Shown here: positions 39,604-50,925 of the stretch, piece by piece | Layout: the number at the start of each line of letters is the position of its first letter | Position numbering within the stretch: the stretch's first letter is position 1 | Assembly (NCBI RefSeq): GCF_964199755.1 | Contig: NC_133898.1 | Location: 31,003,985 to 31,067,984, forward strand | From: Larus michahellis | Lineage: Eukaryota; Chordata; Aves; Charadriiformes; Laridae | Direction of reading: 5' to 3' | Length of the DNA: 64,000 bases | The notes under the pieces: model-generated | What the model was told of the DNA's origin: nothing | Database searches by the model: none | What the model saw: the letters and a program-made list of their open reading frames with translations, nothing else | Translations under genes and position numbers: made by a program

Positions 39604-42404
39604 ATACAGCAATACCAACTGAGGTTTGAGACTGTCAGATTCACACTGGTGTTCTAGGAAGGTAGGAATGCTTTGCTGTGATGCACAGAACATCCTGTGA
39701 CACATGTTGTCTTAATTTCAGGGCATGAAATTGGCAATTCTGGCAATTTTGCTGTATGAATGCAAAAGTGGGCACTTAAACAGATTACAAGTCTGTCTAG
39801 GTATCATTTAAGGCTTTGAATGTCTTACTTGTAATAAAACAATACAGCATGCTCAAATACTGATGTTTATAAATGGAATGAAGCATGGCATTTTTATTAA
39901 CTTCCTCTAAAATCCAACTAAAAATTTTCAGATTGAAAATGAGATGAGATGGTCAGTAGGTAGAAAGATGACTTGAGACAAGACCTAAAGCAATGATTTG
40001 AGTGTTGTGTTGGCATTTGCTAAGAAAGGTGGCAGAAATCAAAACTGGAGAAGCATGCAGTAAAAGAATGGGAAAAGTAGTAAAGAATGGATATAGTTTA
40101 CACAACAAAATAGTTTATACGAGGTTTTATAAGCAAGGATCAGGAACATTCTGTGAAAGTCAGAAGCCACACTAGTAGATGCAAAAAGATGATCAGAGTC
40201 TATTGCATTGTTATGGTGTTATGCAAAGGCATAACCAGAGATACAGACAAACACGTTGTTATGCCTTAGGAAACCCCTAAATGTGAAGGGGAGGACAGGG
40301 GAAGCAGGGAAAGATCACAGTCTTAAAAGGGAGGAAGTTTCATACAGGCTAAAATAAGGATGAGAAGGGTGACCTACTGAGGTTAGTAGACAGCAGTGCT
40401 AGTAAATATTGGTCTGTAAGAGTCATTCTGCCTTTTTGGGATGGAGTTGATCTATGATGGCAGTTAGCTCTCTCAACACAGTTAAAGTCCAGAGATCACT
40501 TTAAACATACACTGGCTTTCCCCAGCATACAACAAGGCTGGAAGTAAGAAATTCTCTAATAACGTACCTTTCTCAACACCAACTATCCCTTCTGCCAGAG
40601 GGCTGCTTGCATAGGTTAATACTTTCTGTGGCTGTCTCCTAAGTCTGTTCCTATTTAGGTCTGATAACTAAACCTGAGCCAACTGAAAAGCCAGGCTGAC
40701 TGGCCATTTAGCCAAAAACTGCAGGCTGAGAGTAGAACACCAAAGACAATAGAAGACAACCCCTTAATCTTACCATGCATCAAACCAAGATGTGGAAAGA
40801 CGTGGTACTGAGCAGAGTCACATTTCAATACTGTATATAGCTTGAACTTGGCAGGTGGCTTATGCAAAACTAAGGCATGGAAGCATGGCAAATTTGAAGA
40901 AAATATAATACAGATTTGAAAGAGGCTCTTCCTCTGAAGCATCAGCTTTATTTAACAAGGTCAGCTCACAATTTCTTCCTTCACATCATGTAGTGTCTGA
41001 CATGGCTTTAAGAAATGCTATTATAATGAATAGTAGGAGTGAGAGAAAGGAAGAATAGCTTAAAACTGAGGAAAACACACACCTTGAAGGGAGAACTAGG
41101 CAGTGTATCTTCCCATAAGGGCTTTGACTAACTTCTTTTTTTTGTTGGTTTTTGAGGCATATTGTAGAAGATGCACAGGCAGCTTATTTTCTATCATGAG
41201 TGATACCAGCTATATTGACTGTCCTGAAATATCCCTCCTAAAACAGAAAATGCAGACAATCTTCAATCACAAACTTGGTTTCTTGTCTTTCAGCTATTTC
41301 CCACTAAGATTGTCCATTTCTGTCTGATAATAACACTGGGCTGCTTTTCTTTTGTGACTATATAAACCTTTGAGTGCACTTGACAAGTATGATCCAGCCT
41401 CTCTGGTTGTCTCGTCCTGTGACCCAGTTGGCTATTCTTTCTGTAAATTCTTTTAATAGCAGTCAAATCAAAGGCATTCCCTTAATACCAAAGCAGATTG
41501 CTGCAGCCGTGTCCTTCCCGTTAACCTAGTAAAGGCAGAAGTGCTTAATGCAATCTGAAGGTAAACTCGATGATGGCTTTGCACCTAATATTATCTCCTA
41601 TGATTCACTGTGAACTAATCTTCAAAGCAGTTGAGCACTCTTTTGCCATTTGTACTGTTTTTCCCCTCTAGTGTCCAGCTAGACTGGGTTTACACAATAA
41701 CCAACCCAGCCTATTTAGAAAAAGGCTATACCTTCCCCTGTAGCAAACTAAAACACTTAATGCACTGTTTGTCCTACCCACACTGACAGTTTCTAGCATC
41801 CATTTGCTTTGCAACATGGTTCTAAAAGCATTTCATTTAAGTTGGACACAAGAGACTGTGGAATTCTCAGGTTTGTGCTGTGATCACTGTGTTGTTCTGT
41901 TCGCCAGCAGTTACTAAGACTGGAAATAAGGCTGTTGGAACTGTAGGAGCCTAGAAAAGTCTCAATATGCCTTGATGTCCTTTAAGATTGTAGTTTTTGA
42001 CTTACTACAGGTTAATATGTAAGCTGTATGTACATCTGGGATTCAGTTACTTCAAAGAAGCAATAGCAAAAAGTTTGTAACAATCTGGCATCCACAACAT
42101 TAAATAGTACACAAACATGAAGTGTATTTTGCAAGTCTTTCAGAATTCAGAAGCCATTTAGTATAAAAAAGAGACTGGGAATTTTTATATATATTTATAT
42201 ATAGTTATGTATAGATAAAAAAATAAGTAAATGTTACCTTTCTACAATTATATATGACCTACATATTATTATGACCATAGTTCTTGATCACAGAGTAAAG
42301 TTAAACTTCTTCGCTTTATAGTTGTTCAATCTACGTATACTAGAGTTATGATCAAGAATAATTCAATGAAACAAGAGTTTATGTAATTACTTTATAAGAG
42401 AACT
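39604..42404. other. Gene-free interval downstream of MRPS10
   Basis: AT-rich DNA without recognisable exons or RNA genes. An imperfect TA-rich stretch lies at about 42185-42225. Confidence 0.5.
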
Positions 42405-42410
42405 TTTATT
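42405..42410 (-). terminator. MRPS10 poly(A) signal (AATAAA)
   Basis: A canonical AATAAA on the minus strand, about 80 bases after the MRPS10 stop codon. Cleavage is expected some 15-25 bases further left. Confidence 0.7.
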
Positions 42411-42489
42411 TAACAGTAGACTGACTCAGTAAGTTAGGCTGATAGGAGCAACTTATTTCAGCACTAATGCAGCCAAGTACCTGGTGGGT

Positions 42490-45400
42490 TCACGACTTGA
42501 CTTCAGTTTCTTCTACCTGAGGTAGCGTATCCCAAACTGGTTTCTGAATGTGTTCAGGTATTTTCTCTATCTTAGTCTAAAAGGAAAGCAAAACAACCAT
42601 TTATTATACCAACTAGCTAACATCTAAATACTTTGCTTTATTTATTCTGGTTTAAGATATTTATCAGATTAAAAATGCCACCTAGTGGCGTTTTTAAGCC
42701 ATACAACCTTTTTACCATTTAATACATTGAAAAAACGTTCCTTCAAACTACACGCATTTCCTACGCTGACTTTCTAAAGACTTCGGTAGTTATTGGTACT
42801 TGCATCAGGACTTGGTCTCATAACAGTTAATGAATTGAAAAGGAAACTTACCTTTTTTACTTCCATGGCAACCCCTTCAGGTAAGTTTCGTTGAACATAT
42901 TCCAAGTAAACTGCAGCAGTACTGCTTGTTAGATATTTTAACTGAAACAGATGTGACATTTTTTTAATGAACTACTATTATTAATATTTCAAACAGAATA
43001 CAAACAAAATTAGTTTGCCCCAGCTTCTCTATTTCTTGCTATAGGACCAAGCACCTTACAGGACAGTAGCTTCCATAATATAGACCAGAGGCAGCTGAAC
43101 TGTACACAACTCTCACGTAAGTATAAAGCAGTTATTTCACTCTACAGAACTGTACATACTGCCTGTGATTACAAGCATTGATTATGATGGAAGTGGTGGA
43201 TCATAAAACTCTGGGTATCAGATGAAATTAATTACAGGTTTTGCAAGAATTAGCAGTTTTTATATACTCTCGAAGTTCAAGCTTGTTATAAATCCTGCAC
43301 ATCCAGAAGTCCACTTAATTCTTGATTTTCTAGTTTCTCCTGGATAGCAAAAATAGTGCTTATGGTTTGTGGGCAGCCATTTGTACTGCACTAGTGTCTG
43401 GGGACTTAAAGCAAAGTCCCATTTTGCTAAGCACTGTGCAAATATACACTAAGACACCCAAGAGCCACAAAATGCTGGCAGTAAACCTTTCTTCTAAGAA
43501 AGTCAACCACAGCTGCATTCTAAACCATACAGAAGTCTGTGTCACCAGCCACAGAGCTAGTGGTTTGTATATGCTTCCTTTCTTGTATTTCTCCCATGCA
43601 GTTTTAGTTTGCCACGTGTTGTTGCACAGCACAAAAGTATGTGTGTTCAAAAATATCAGACAAACTCACAAAGAGCAGAACCCTTAGTAACTGGTAATGA
43701 TAATGGTTTAGCTGCATCTTCTTCCCTTCCTGAGAAAGCTCCTATCCCACTGATTCTCGGAAATCAAAGGCATAAAACACAAAGATAACCCTCAATTGTA
43801 CCTTATTTTTTAATTGTTCTTTCAGCTGTTAAAATGATGGTCAAAATCAGCCTTTTAATCCAAAAATTACTTAGGCTGCACATTCAGAATAACTTGTGTT
43901 ACATTTGATGTACCTAGGTCAGTTATTTTCTGCTATTCCCTGCACTTTCCTCCCCAAACCAAGTAAATAGGAAGCTTGTGTTCGCTCCCAAACTAACGTC
44001 TATTACCATCTTTGAATCATGCACCTAGAACATAACTTTTTTAAAAAAAAAACAAAACATTTTTCTTACCTCTAAACACATGTAATGTGTTCTCATTTCA
44101 TATTGGACTCTGTGCTTCTTGTAAATGTGTACAGATTTTAAAAGTGTCAATCGTTCTATCTTCTTTGGAGGTTTATGTCTGAAGAAAGCACAAAGAAAAT
44201 TTCATTTTATATAAAGGATGCCAGTGCAAATTATCTGAAAGATTACGCTGAAATCGCCATTCTTACTTGACATTTAGAAGATCTACTAGGAGGTATTAAA
44301 CACTGGTACAGTTTATTATTAACCCACATGGGCATGGTTAATACTTGGGTATTAACTAGCATTAGTTCAGGGAAGCTAGAGCACTGACAACTGTACTTAG
44401 AGTACTATCAATATCCTTCACATAGTTAAAATGCACTTCTACTACGGCAGTGTTGAGTGCAGAACTGCTGCTGCTTTCTCATCACTGTGCTGCCATCTCA
44501 GAAATGTTAGATTTATAATTTGAGAAAAAATGTCAGATTACACCTATTTCTTCCAAAAAAGAAAGAATATTTGTAAGCACAGAACCTTAATTACAGTAGA
44601 TGTCATAAGAAGCATCTGACACCACATCACTCTACAAATCACTTACTTACACTTTTTCAACAGAGATGCCAAGTTCTTTTGCTGCAAGCACTGCAAAATA
44701 CTCATAGCTGTCCAACACAGCTTTATCATGGCCTTTAACTAAAAGGGACAATCTCTTGTACAGTGTTTCTGGCTCATCTGAAACAGATACCTGCATTTTT
44801 AAAGAAAGGACAAGAGTCACCACTCCATGTTCTCCTTAATTAATACATGCATTGCATATTTTATTAGCTGTGCACCCCATTTGTAAAAGAGGAAAACACT
44901 CCACACACTGTTAGCTGCTTATTTTAGTTTATCTGCAAGAGGCTGACAGTTCTCGATTGACAGTTCTCACTTTTATCAGGGAAGGCAAATGTGTGAAGAG
45001 ATACCTAACTTCTCAATATTTAAGTAAAATTTCCTGATCAGAAAAGGAAAGGGAAAGCCAGGTAAATTTAAGAAGCACAACAGTAGCAAAAGCAAGAATG
45101 AAACTCATGTTAAAGCAATTCTGCAGCAGCAATATTTGTATTTTAAATAGCAGTGTGAGAATACCTGAAATTCTCAGACTTCGCTTGGCTATGGACAGTA
45201 ACTAGAGCATTATGGACAGTAACCAGAATTCTCACTTTACTAAGTTAGTTATAAGGCTACTTTAAACATAGTAGGCTTCCCCAGGCATATATTTCCTTTA
45301 CATTTGTCCAGGTACAAGTTTATGACTTTCAGTTACAAATTTATGATTTTCAGTTAGAACTTCAATTTCTGATGGCCTGGGCTCACTGATCCTCTGAAAA

Positions 45401-48400
45401 GCCTTGATGTGTCCAGGAAGCACTGATTTTTCCACAGGTCTACCCCCAGGCAGTTTATCACAGTAAATCCAGCATGTACCAGACGTGGCAGAAAGGCTGG
45501 GTCTGCGCTGTCTATCTAATGCTGCCAATAAGATTTTTGGCTAGCTTGCACGTATTATGCAGATTGAACACGCATTTCTGAGGTCCGAGATAAAACCAAG
45601 GTATTCAGATTCTAAATGCAAGATATCCACCACATGCCTTCATGAACTTCCCACCTCATCAACCCTGGGCTCCCAGCTTCCAAGCCAGAGACAAAGGCCT
45701 GAGGCTGGCCAAGCTGCTGTAAGCGCTGAACTGAATTTGGCCAAAAAGCTGATATTTCATAGAGTTACAGCTGCACAGAGAAGGAGGAAAGTGACTAAGA
45801 GGCAAGTATGAGTTATAGAAATCCTGCTGGAAAAAAAAAATCTCAAATACCAATGATCTAAATTGCTTCTTTCTCTACGGCAAATTTGACATCATTAAGA
45901 CAGAACTTTAAAAAGCTGCAATAAAGGAATTCAAGTTTTTCTGTATACCCTCTTTGTTAATAAGACAATATACGTAATACCATTCTATGAAACACTTACC
46001 AAAGGATTAGTCTTAGGCTCCTGTGTATCAACATGGGATCCAGCCAGCTGTACTCTCATCAAGTTGGAATTTCTAGAAATGTGGTAATGGGGAAAGCATA
46101 AAACAAGTTGTTAGATTTTTTTAGTGAGTGTGGAGGAGAAATGGAAAGAAAGAGGGCCTTTTATACTTACGGAAGAAAACACTGGTTTTGCATAATTCTG
46201 CTTGCATAATTGACAGGAAAAGCTGATCCCTGTATAAAACAAATAGGTTACGGGTTGTTTTTTTTTCTGCCCCAAATGAGAAAGTTCATTTAAGGTTACT
46301 TTTTTGCACACCAGAGCATAACACATTCTTAGGCACTGATTTGCCAAATTAGAAAGTTTGGTCTATCGGAAGACACAGGAAAACAGAAGTATGGAAATGT
46401 ATTTTAGTATACAATAGCACCTAAACAAAAGGAATGCATGACGGGAACAATGTAACAGCATGCATCGATTATTAACCAGGCACCTGAACAGCAATCACAA
46501 AGCACTTTTTTAGCAGAAAAATGTATTTTGTGTGGCATCAGATACCATTTCTGTATATGATATTTTCTCTTTCACTTTCATAATATAATACCTATTAGTT
46601 TTGACAAGAGACAAGCCTATGTAGGACTTGATGTTGTAAAAGCAATTGAAAACAGTATCCTGTCCTTTCAATATCCTGTCCTAAATGCAAAAATTCAACC
46701 TCTGAATTTAACTTGAAATTTCCCATTTTTTCAGCAAAAAGTTCCCTGTGATTTTGAACACTTGTTCTTTTGAAGAGAACATTTAAATAGAAATACTTCT
46801 AACAAGTAAATGAACCATATTTAAAAGATAACATGATTTTTTTCTGTGTTAAAAAAGGAATACAACTGTTAACAAAGATGTAACATTACTGTCTTTCATA
46901 CTAGAAAAATCACTCCCTTCTGAACATTACGTGGCTTCTAGCTTCCCTCCACTATTTCTCAATTTGGCAAAATTATAGACTACTTGAGGGGCAGGGGGGG
47001 AAAGGAACAAGAACTCTCACTTGCTTAAGAGAAACTCAGGGCTGCAGCAGAACGCTGAAGCAAAATTAGCTACTTATCCAGCCTCTTGATACTCTTATTT
47101 AACAGGTGCTGGAGTCATAGATTTAAGAGAGAAGACAGATACCCCACACATCAGTTATGTAGGTGACTGTATAATAATCAAACATCTGAAAACGGGCAGA
47201 ATTGACGCTTTTCCAGGTAATCCTAATACAGTTGCTTATAGAGATGCATAACTATGATGCTATTAGGTCTCTAACCTTCTCCAGTATGCATTATATATTA
47301 CAGATCAGCAGTAAATGAAGCTGTTTTCTGAAGTAATTCTGTATTCAGTAAGGAAGATGACTGCAGGAAGAGGCAGGAGAGTTTTCCTGTTTACAAAACT
47401 GACTGTTGTTTGGAGCTGAATGTCTCCCCTTAGGCAGGCCTTGCGAATCCAGATGTTCAAAGACAGCACTGGTGTTACATTCTTAAGTGCATGACACAAT
47501 AAGCAACTTTAGGAGCACTGAGTATCTGCCACTATAGTTGATGACCATTCAGAGTGTTTCAATGTGTGAACTTGAGCCTTAATAACTAAAATTAAAGAAA
47601 TACATCTGATTAAATCACCATGATCTTTGCAACTCAGTTCTCTATCTCTGAAGTAAGAACACTGCCTGCCTTTCATACAATACCGATATGAAGTACACTA
47701 GCATCATCACCTGACATCACTTCAGGGAGCAGATAGGCCCATGTGCATAAAAGATTGTATTCAGTGCAGCGCATAAACTGTGCGTGCAAGTACATGGCAC
47801 AGAACCTGACCCCAGATGATAAATGTAAGACTACTGATAGGAATTGTAATTAAAAGTTGTAACTGTTCAGGGGTTTTTTTGCAGGTATGCACTCCCTGCT
47901 ATGTATTCTTTTACTTCTAACTGTTTGACCTTGTAATATGCATTTATTATTTGCATGCACTCATTGTACATTATGAGTTTTTGGATAGAAAAATTTCAGC
48001 CTTTGTGTAACGCAGATGACTAAAACAAAACATGATGAAACAGTAGAGTTCTATCCCACAAACTAAGCTCCGCAGCCTTTACAATATCCTATGATTGCGC
48101 ATATTTTTTCCACCACATGCTGTCTCCGTTTGTTTCTAATTCTGCAGATATAGAGTCAAAAGTTTTCTAAGATGAAATTAAAGATGCTCTGTACAAATTT
48201 TGACAAAATTGAGTACCCAAGGTAGCAAAGACGGCATTCAGCAGGCAGTAGAGCATATTTTAACAGCTTGCTTCATTCTCTGACATAAAAATACTTGATG
48301 TGCTCTTGATAACGACCATCATAGAAGGTGCAAAAGACACTCAAACTGCAACATAACAGAAGTCAGCTTCCCGTGTGAACCAAGGTCTTGCACAAAACAA

Positions 48401-49075
48401 AATTACCCCTCTCCTAATGCAAAATGGCCTTAATTTTGTTTGGTTGAGAGATCTTATAGGATGCAGGAGAGAAATGCCTGAAAGGTAAGCAAGTCCAGAA
48501 CACAGCACATATAGACAAGAGTTTAGGGCTTCAGAAAATGAAGAGGAAACCCCCGGCATCAAGTTTTCTCAACCTGAGAGAAACGTATCATTCTTTATAA
48601 GGCAAAAGCAGCAGAAAACATCAGCAGTCTAAAAAGTTTTTGTTTTTTTTTTTTTTTTTCTTACGTTATAACTTCGAGATCTGAAACTTCAAGACTAGGA
48701 ACAGGCTTAGCACATGACCTCCAAATCCAAGCCATCCACTCTTCATCATCCCTTACACCCAGAGTAACCGCCGCAAAAACAGGACTACAGGAAAGAGTTC
48801 CGAGGAGCCGCTAAAAAGGAAAACACCTGCGATCTCCCCAGCCGGCAGGAGCCCACCGAGAAGGGCAGGCCGGCTCCAATACAGCTCGCACCGGGAACGC
48901 GATGCCGGGGTATGCACAGCGCCGAGCACCGGCCCTCCGCCTGTTCCCTCTCCCCTCAGGAGTGAAAATGCCGAAGGAAAGAGGAGGAGGACGAGGAGAA
49001 CGGAGCCCGCCCGTCCTCCTCTCCCGCCACACGCCCCACCTGACAGAGCCGCCGCCACAAGCACCCCGCCGCCAT
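42490..49075 (-). CDS. MRPS10: Mitochondrial small ribosomal subunit protein uS10m
   Basis: Structural protein of the mitochondrial 28S (small) ribosomal subunit, uS10 family; acts in the mitochondrial matrix. Coding exons, 5' to 3': 49040-49075, 46171-46229, 46000-46072, 44651-44790, 44070-44178, 42852-42941 and 42490-42576. They sum to 594 nt (197 aa; human has 201). All introns are GT-AG and phases agree. Exon 1 is only 12 codons ([12 protein letters not shown]), basic and hydrophobic as expected for a mitochondrial targeting start. The uS10 core spans about aa 60-165: [14 protein letters not shown] and [16 protein letters not shown] in exon 4, [20 protein letters not shown] in exon 5 and [18 protein letters not shown] in exon 6. 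The C-terminus is acidic ([11 protein letters not shown]). The start was fixed by similarity to the human N-terminus and by the in-phase exon 1 donor. Confidence 0.95.
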
Positions 49076-49079
49076 CTTG
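49066..49079 (-). promoter_or_regulatory. YY1-type motif over the MRPS10 start codon
   Basis: The minus strand reads ACAAGATGGCGGCG, containing the consensus AAGATGGCGGC. The ATG of this motif is the MRPS10 start codon. YY1 sites in this position and orientation are common in housekeeping and mitochondrial-protein genes; occupancy here is inference. Confidence 0.6.
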
Positions 49080-49164
49080 TCTCCGCCCCCAACCCCAGCG
49101 GGCGGCCCGGAAGGAGAAGAGCCCGCCCAAAGGCCCGGGCGACCCCAAGAGCGCCCCTGCCGCT

Positions 49165-49480
49165 ATGGCGGACCAAGCAGCTCCCAGAGAGGCGTCGGGC
49201 ATGGCAGCGCTCGGGGGCGGGGAGACGAGTTGGGAGCTCGTATGGCGCCGACGGCGCCATACGAGCTCCCAACTCGTCTCCCCGCCCCCAAGCGCTGCCT
49301 CAGGGAAGGGCCGGCGAGGTAACGGCTCTCCATCGCGCGCGCGCCCGAACCGTTGGCCGCCAACGGTCACCCTCCCCCCCGGTCTCCCTCACAGTGCCCC
49401 AGTTCCCCTCACACACGTTTCTCCCTCTTATTTTTACAGAAGATACCCACTGCCGGACGGAAGAAAGCAGGAATTGTTAA
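49165..49480 (+). other. Candidate divergent spliced transcript (uncertain)
   Basis: On the plus strand, a start codon at 49165 opens a frame that reaches a donor-like GCGAG/GTAACG (exon end 49318). A strong acceptor follows (pyrimidine tract, TTTTTACAG, exon start 49440). The proposed intron 49319-49439 is 121 bases. If spliced, the frame would run from MADQAAPREASG into EDTHCRTEESRNC and stop at 49480, a peptide of about 65 residues. No family is recognised, and a non-coding divergent transcript is at least as likely. The unspliced frame also stays open to 49500. An inverted repeat fills much of the first exon. Confidence 0.3.
49203..49299. repeat. Near-perfect inverted repeat, 47-bp arms, 3-bp spacer
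   Basis: Left arm 49203-49249 and right arm 49253-49299 are reverse complements with a single mismatch (49212 against 49290). The spacer is GAC. The arms meet at TATGGCGCC-GAC-GGCGCCATA and include the block GGGGAGACGAGTTGGGAGCT. It lies 128-224 bases upstream of the MRPS10 ATG. Transcribed, it would fold into an almost perfect hairpin. Confidence 0.95.
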
Positions 49481-49499
49481 TTTTTGCGACCCCGCAGTA

Positions 49500-50925
49500 G
49501 GGCAGGTGACATTCATTAGGTTGTTTTGTTTGGGTTGGGTTTTTTTTATTATTATTTTGTTTGTTTGAGGGGTAAACGAGCTTTCTTCAGCTTCTCCCCC
49601 CTTTCTGAGAACGCTTTTTACCACCACTCGTTCTTACCAAGAATACTTATGTCCACCCAACTGTATAGAGATGAAAACATGAAATACATATATTTATTTA
49701 ATTCCCCACCCCCGGAACGATTCAGGAATTCTTTGAAAGAAAATGACACATGAACTTGGTTTTCAACCGTCTCTCCCTCTTAAAAATACTTTAAAAAAAA
49801 AAGAAAAAGGTATTCAGCCTATCAGCAAAACCCAGCCAACTCTATTTTACCAAAGTATAAAACCGACCAGAAATGTCATATAAACCCCTTTCTTTTTACA
49901 CATATAAACAGCAGTTAATATTATAACACAAGTTCTGATCAGTACCAAATATTTAAAGGGGGAGGATAAACAAGTACTAAATTCATGCTGCTACACCAAC
50001 CTAATACACACATCCAGGCAGGCCGTAACCTGAAATTAAGCTGTGTGCAAGCCAAATGCTAACAGCAGGAACCTGAAACCAGCATGGATCACAAACGTAT
50101 ATATTTTTTTTTTTATTTTGTAACTTCCTCTGCCACCTAAAATTACAGTCTGCTTTTTACACTACAGCACCTAAAATATTTACAACCATCTTCTAATAAA
50201 ATAACAGTTAAATATTGAAAATAAGATTTTTCTCATAAAATATGTTTTCTATATGTACAGGTTTTATCAAAGAGGACTAAGTTCAATAGTGAACAGTTTT
50301 CCATCATCAACCATCAGCAAGAAAACAACTTTTCTCAAATAAAACTATGTCCAACTTATGTACAAACAGGCAGAACAGCATCTGTTTAACATCAGCCAAT
50401 GCAACACTTAATAATAATGAAGTCAGTGTTTGAGGTCTAAATCGTGTACTACTTAAGAAATGTGTATTTAGTTTTTTTTTCCTTTATGAATAACTTCTTT
50501 GGTTATCATTGTTCTATTATCTTCTTGGCTGTACAATAAAACAGCACCCGATTAATGTTACAGAACCAGGCGTATATACGTATATATATTTATATATACT
50601 AGGTTTAGCACAGCTACCTGTCCCATTGTTGCTAGAAAAGTTCCACTGTAGATTGTTTAATATAAAGCTGCTCTTCAGAATCAAGCCCACGAGTTTCTAC
50701 TGTATTTCACTCTCTTCTTCAAGCAGAACTCCCACTGACTTCAATTATTGGTTTGCTTAAACACTCAAATTTTTTCCTACCATTAACAGGGGAATCCGAA
50801 AACATTTTCTCCATTTTCCAGTTTAGCGGCCTTTTCTCAGAAAGGTCCTTAAAAGTTCAAAATGATACAAGTTTGGAAGAGAAAGAGTAGACTCTGCTGG
50901 GTTGTTTCTAAAAAGTCAACCCAAG
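49500..50925. other. AT-rich spacer between MRPS10 promoter and TRERF1 tail
   Basis: No exon recognised. It contains T-rich and TA-rich runs (for example 50575-50600) and several minus-strand AATAAA hexamers (49693-49698, 50112-50117). These could be distal poly(A) signals for TRERF1 if its 3' UTR extends this far. Confidence 0.4.

Larger units (their letters stand above)
48770..49370. promoter_or_regulatory. CpG island, probably bidirectional promoter
   Basis: Dense CpG block around the MRPS10 start codon. Minus-strand exon 1 (49040-49075) lies inside it, and a plus-strand ATG with good context (GCCGCTATGGCGG, ATG at 49165) lies about 90 bases away on the other side. No TATA box is visible. 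The arrangement suggests divergent initiation from one island; this is inference. Confidence 0.7.

Noticed and set aside
31661..42404. Search for IRF6 or GUCA1B exons
   Set aside because: Looked for EF-hand segments and IRF DNA-binding segments on both strands by eye; nothing convincing was seen.
48753..49480. Long open frames on both strands around the MRPS10 promoter
   Set aside because: Same GC effect in a CpG island, enhanced by the palindrome. Only the short frame with splice signals was kept, as a low-confidence candidate.
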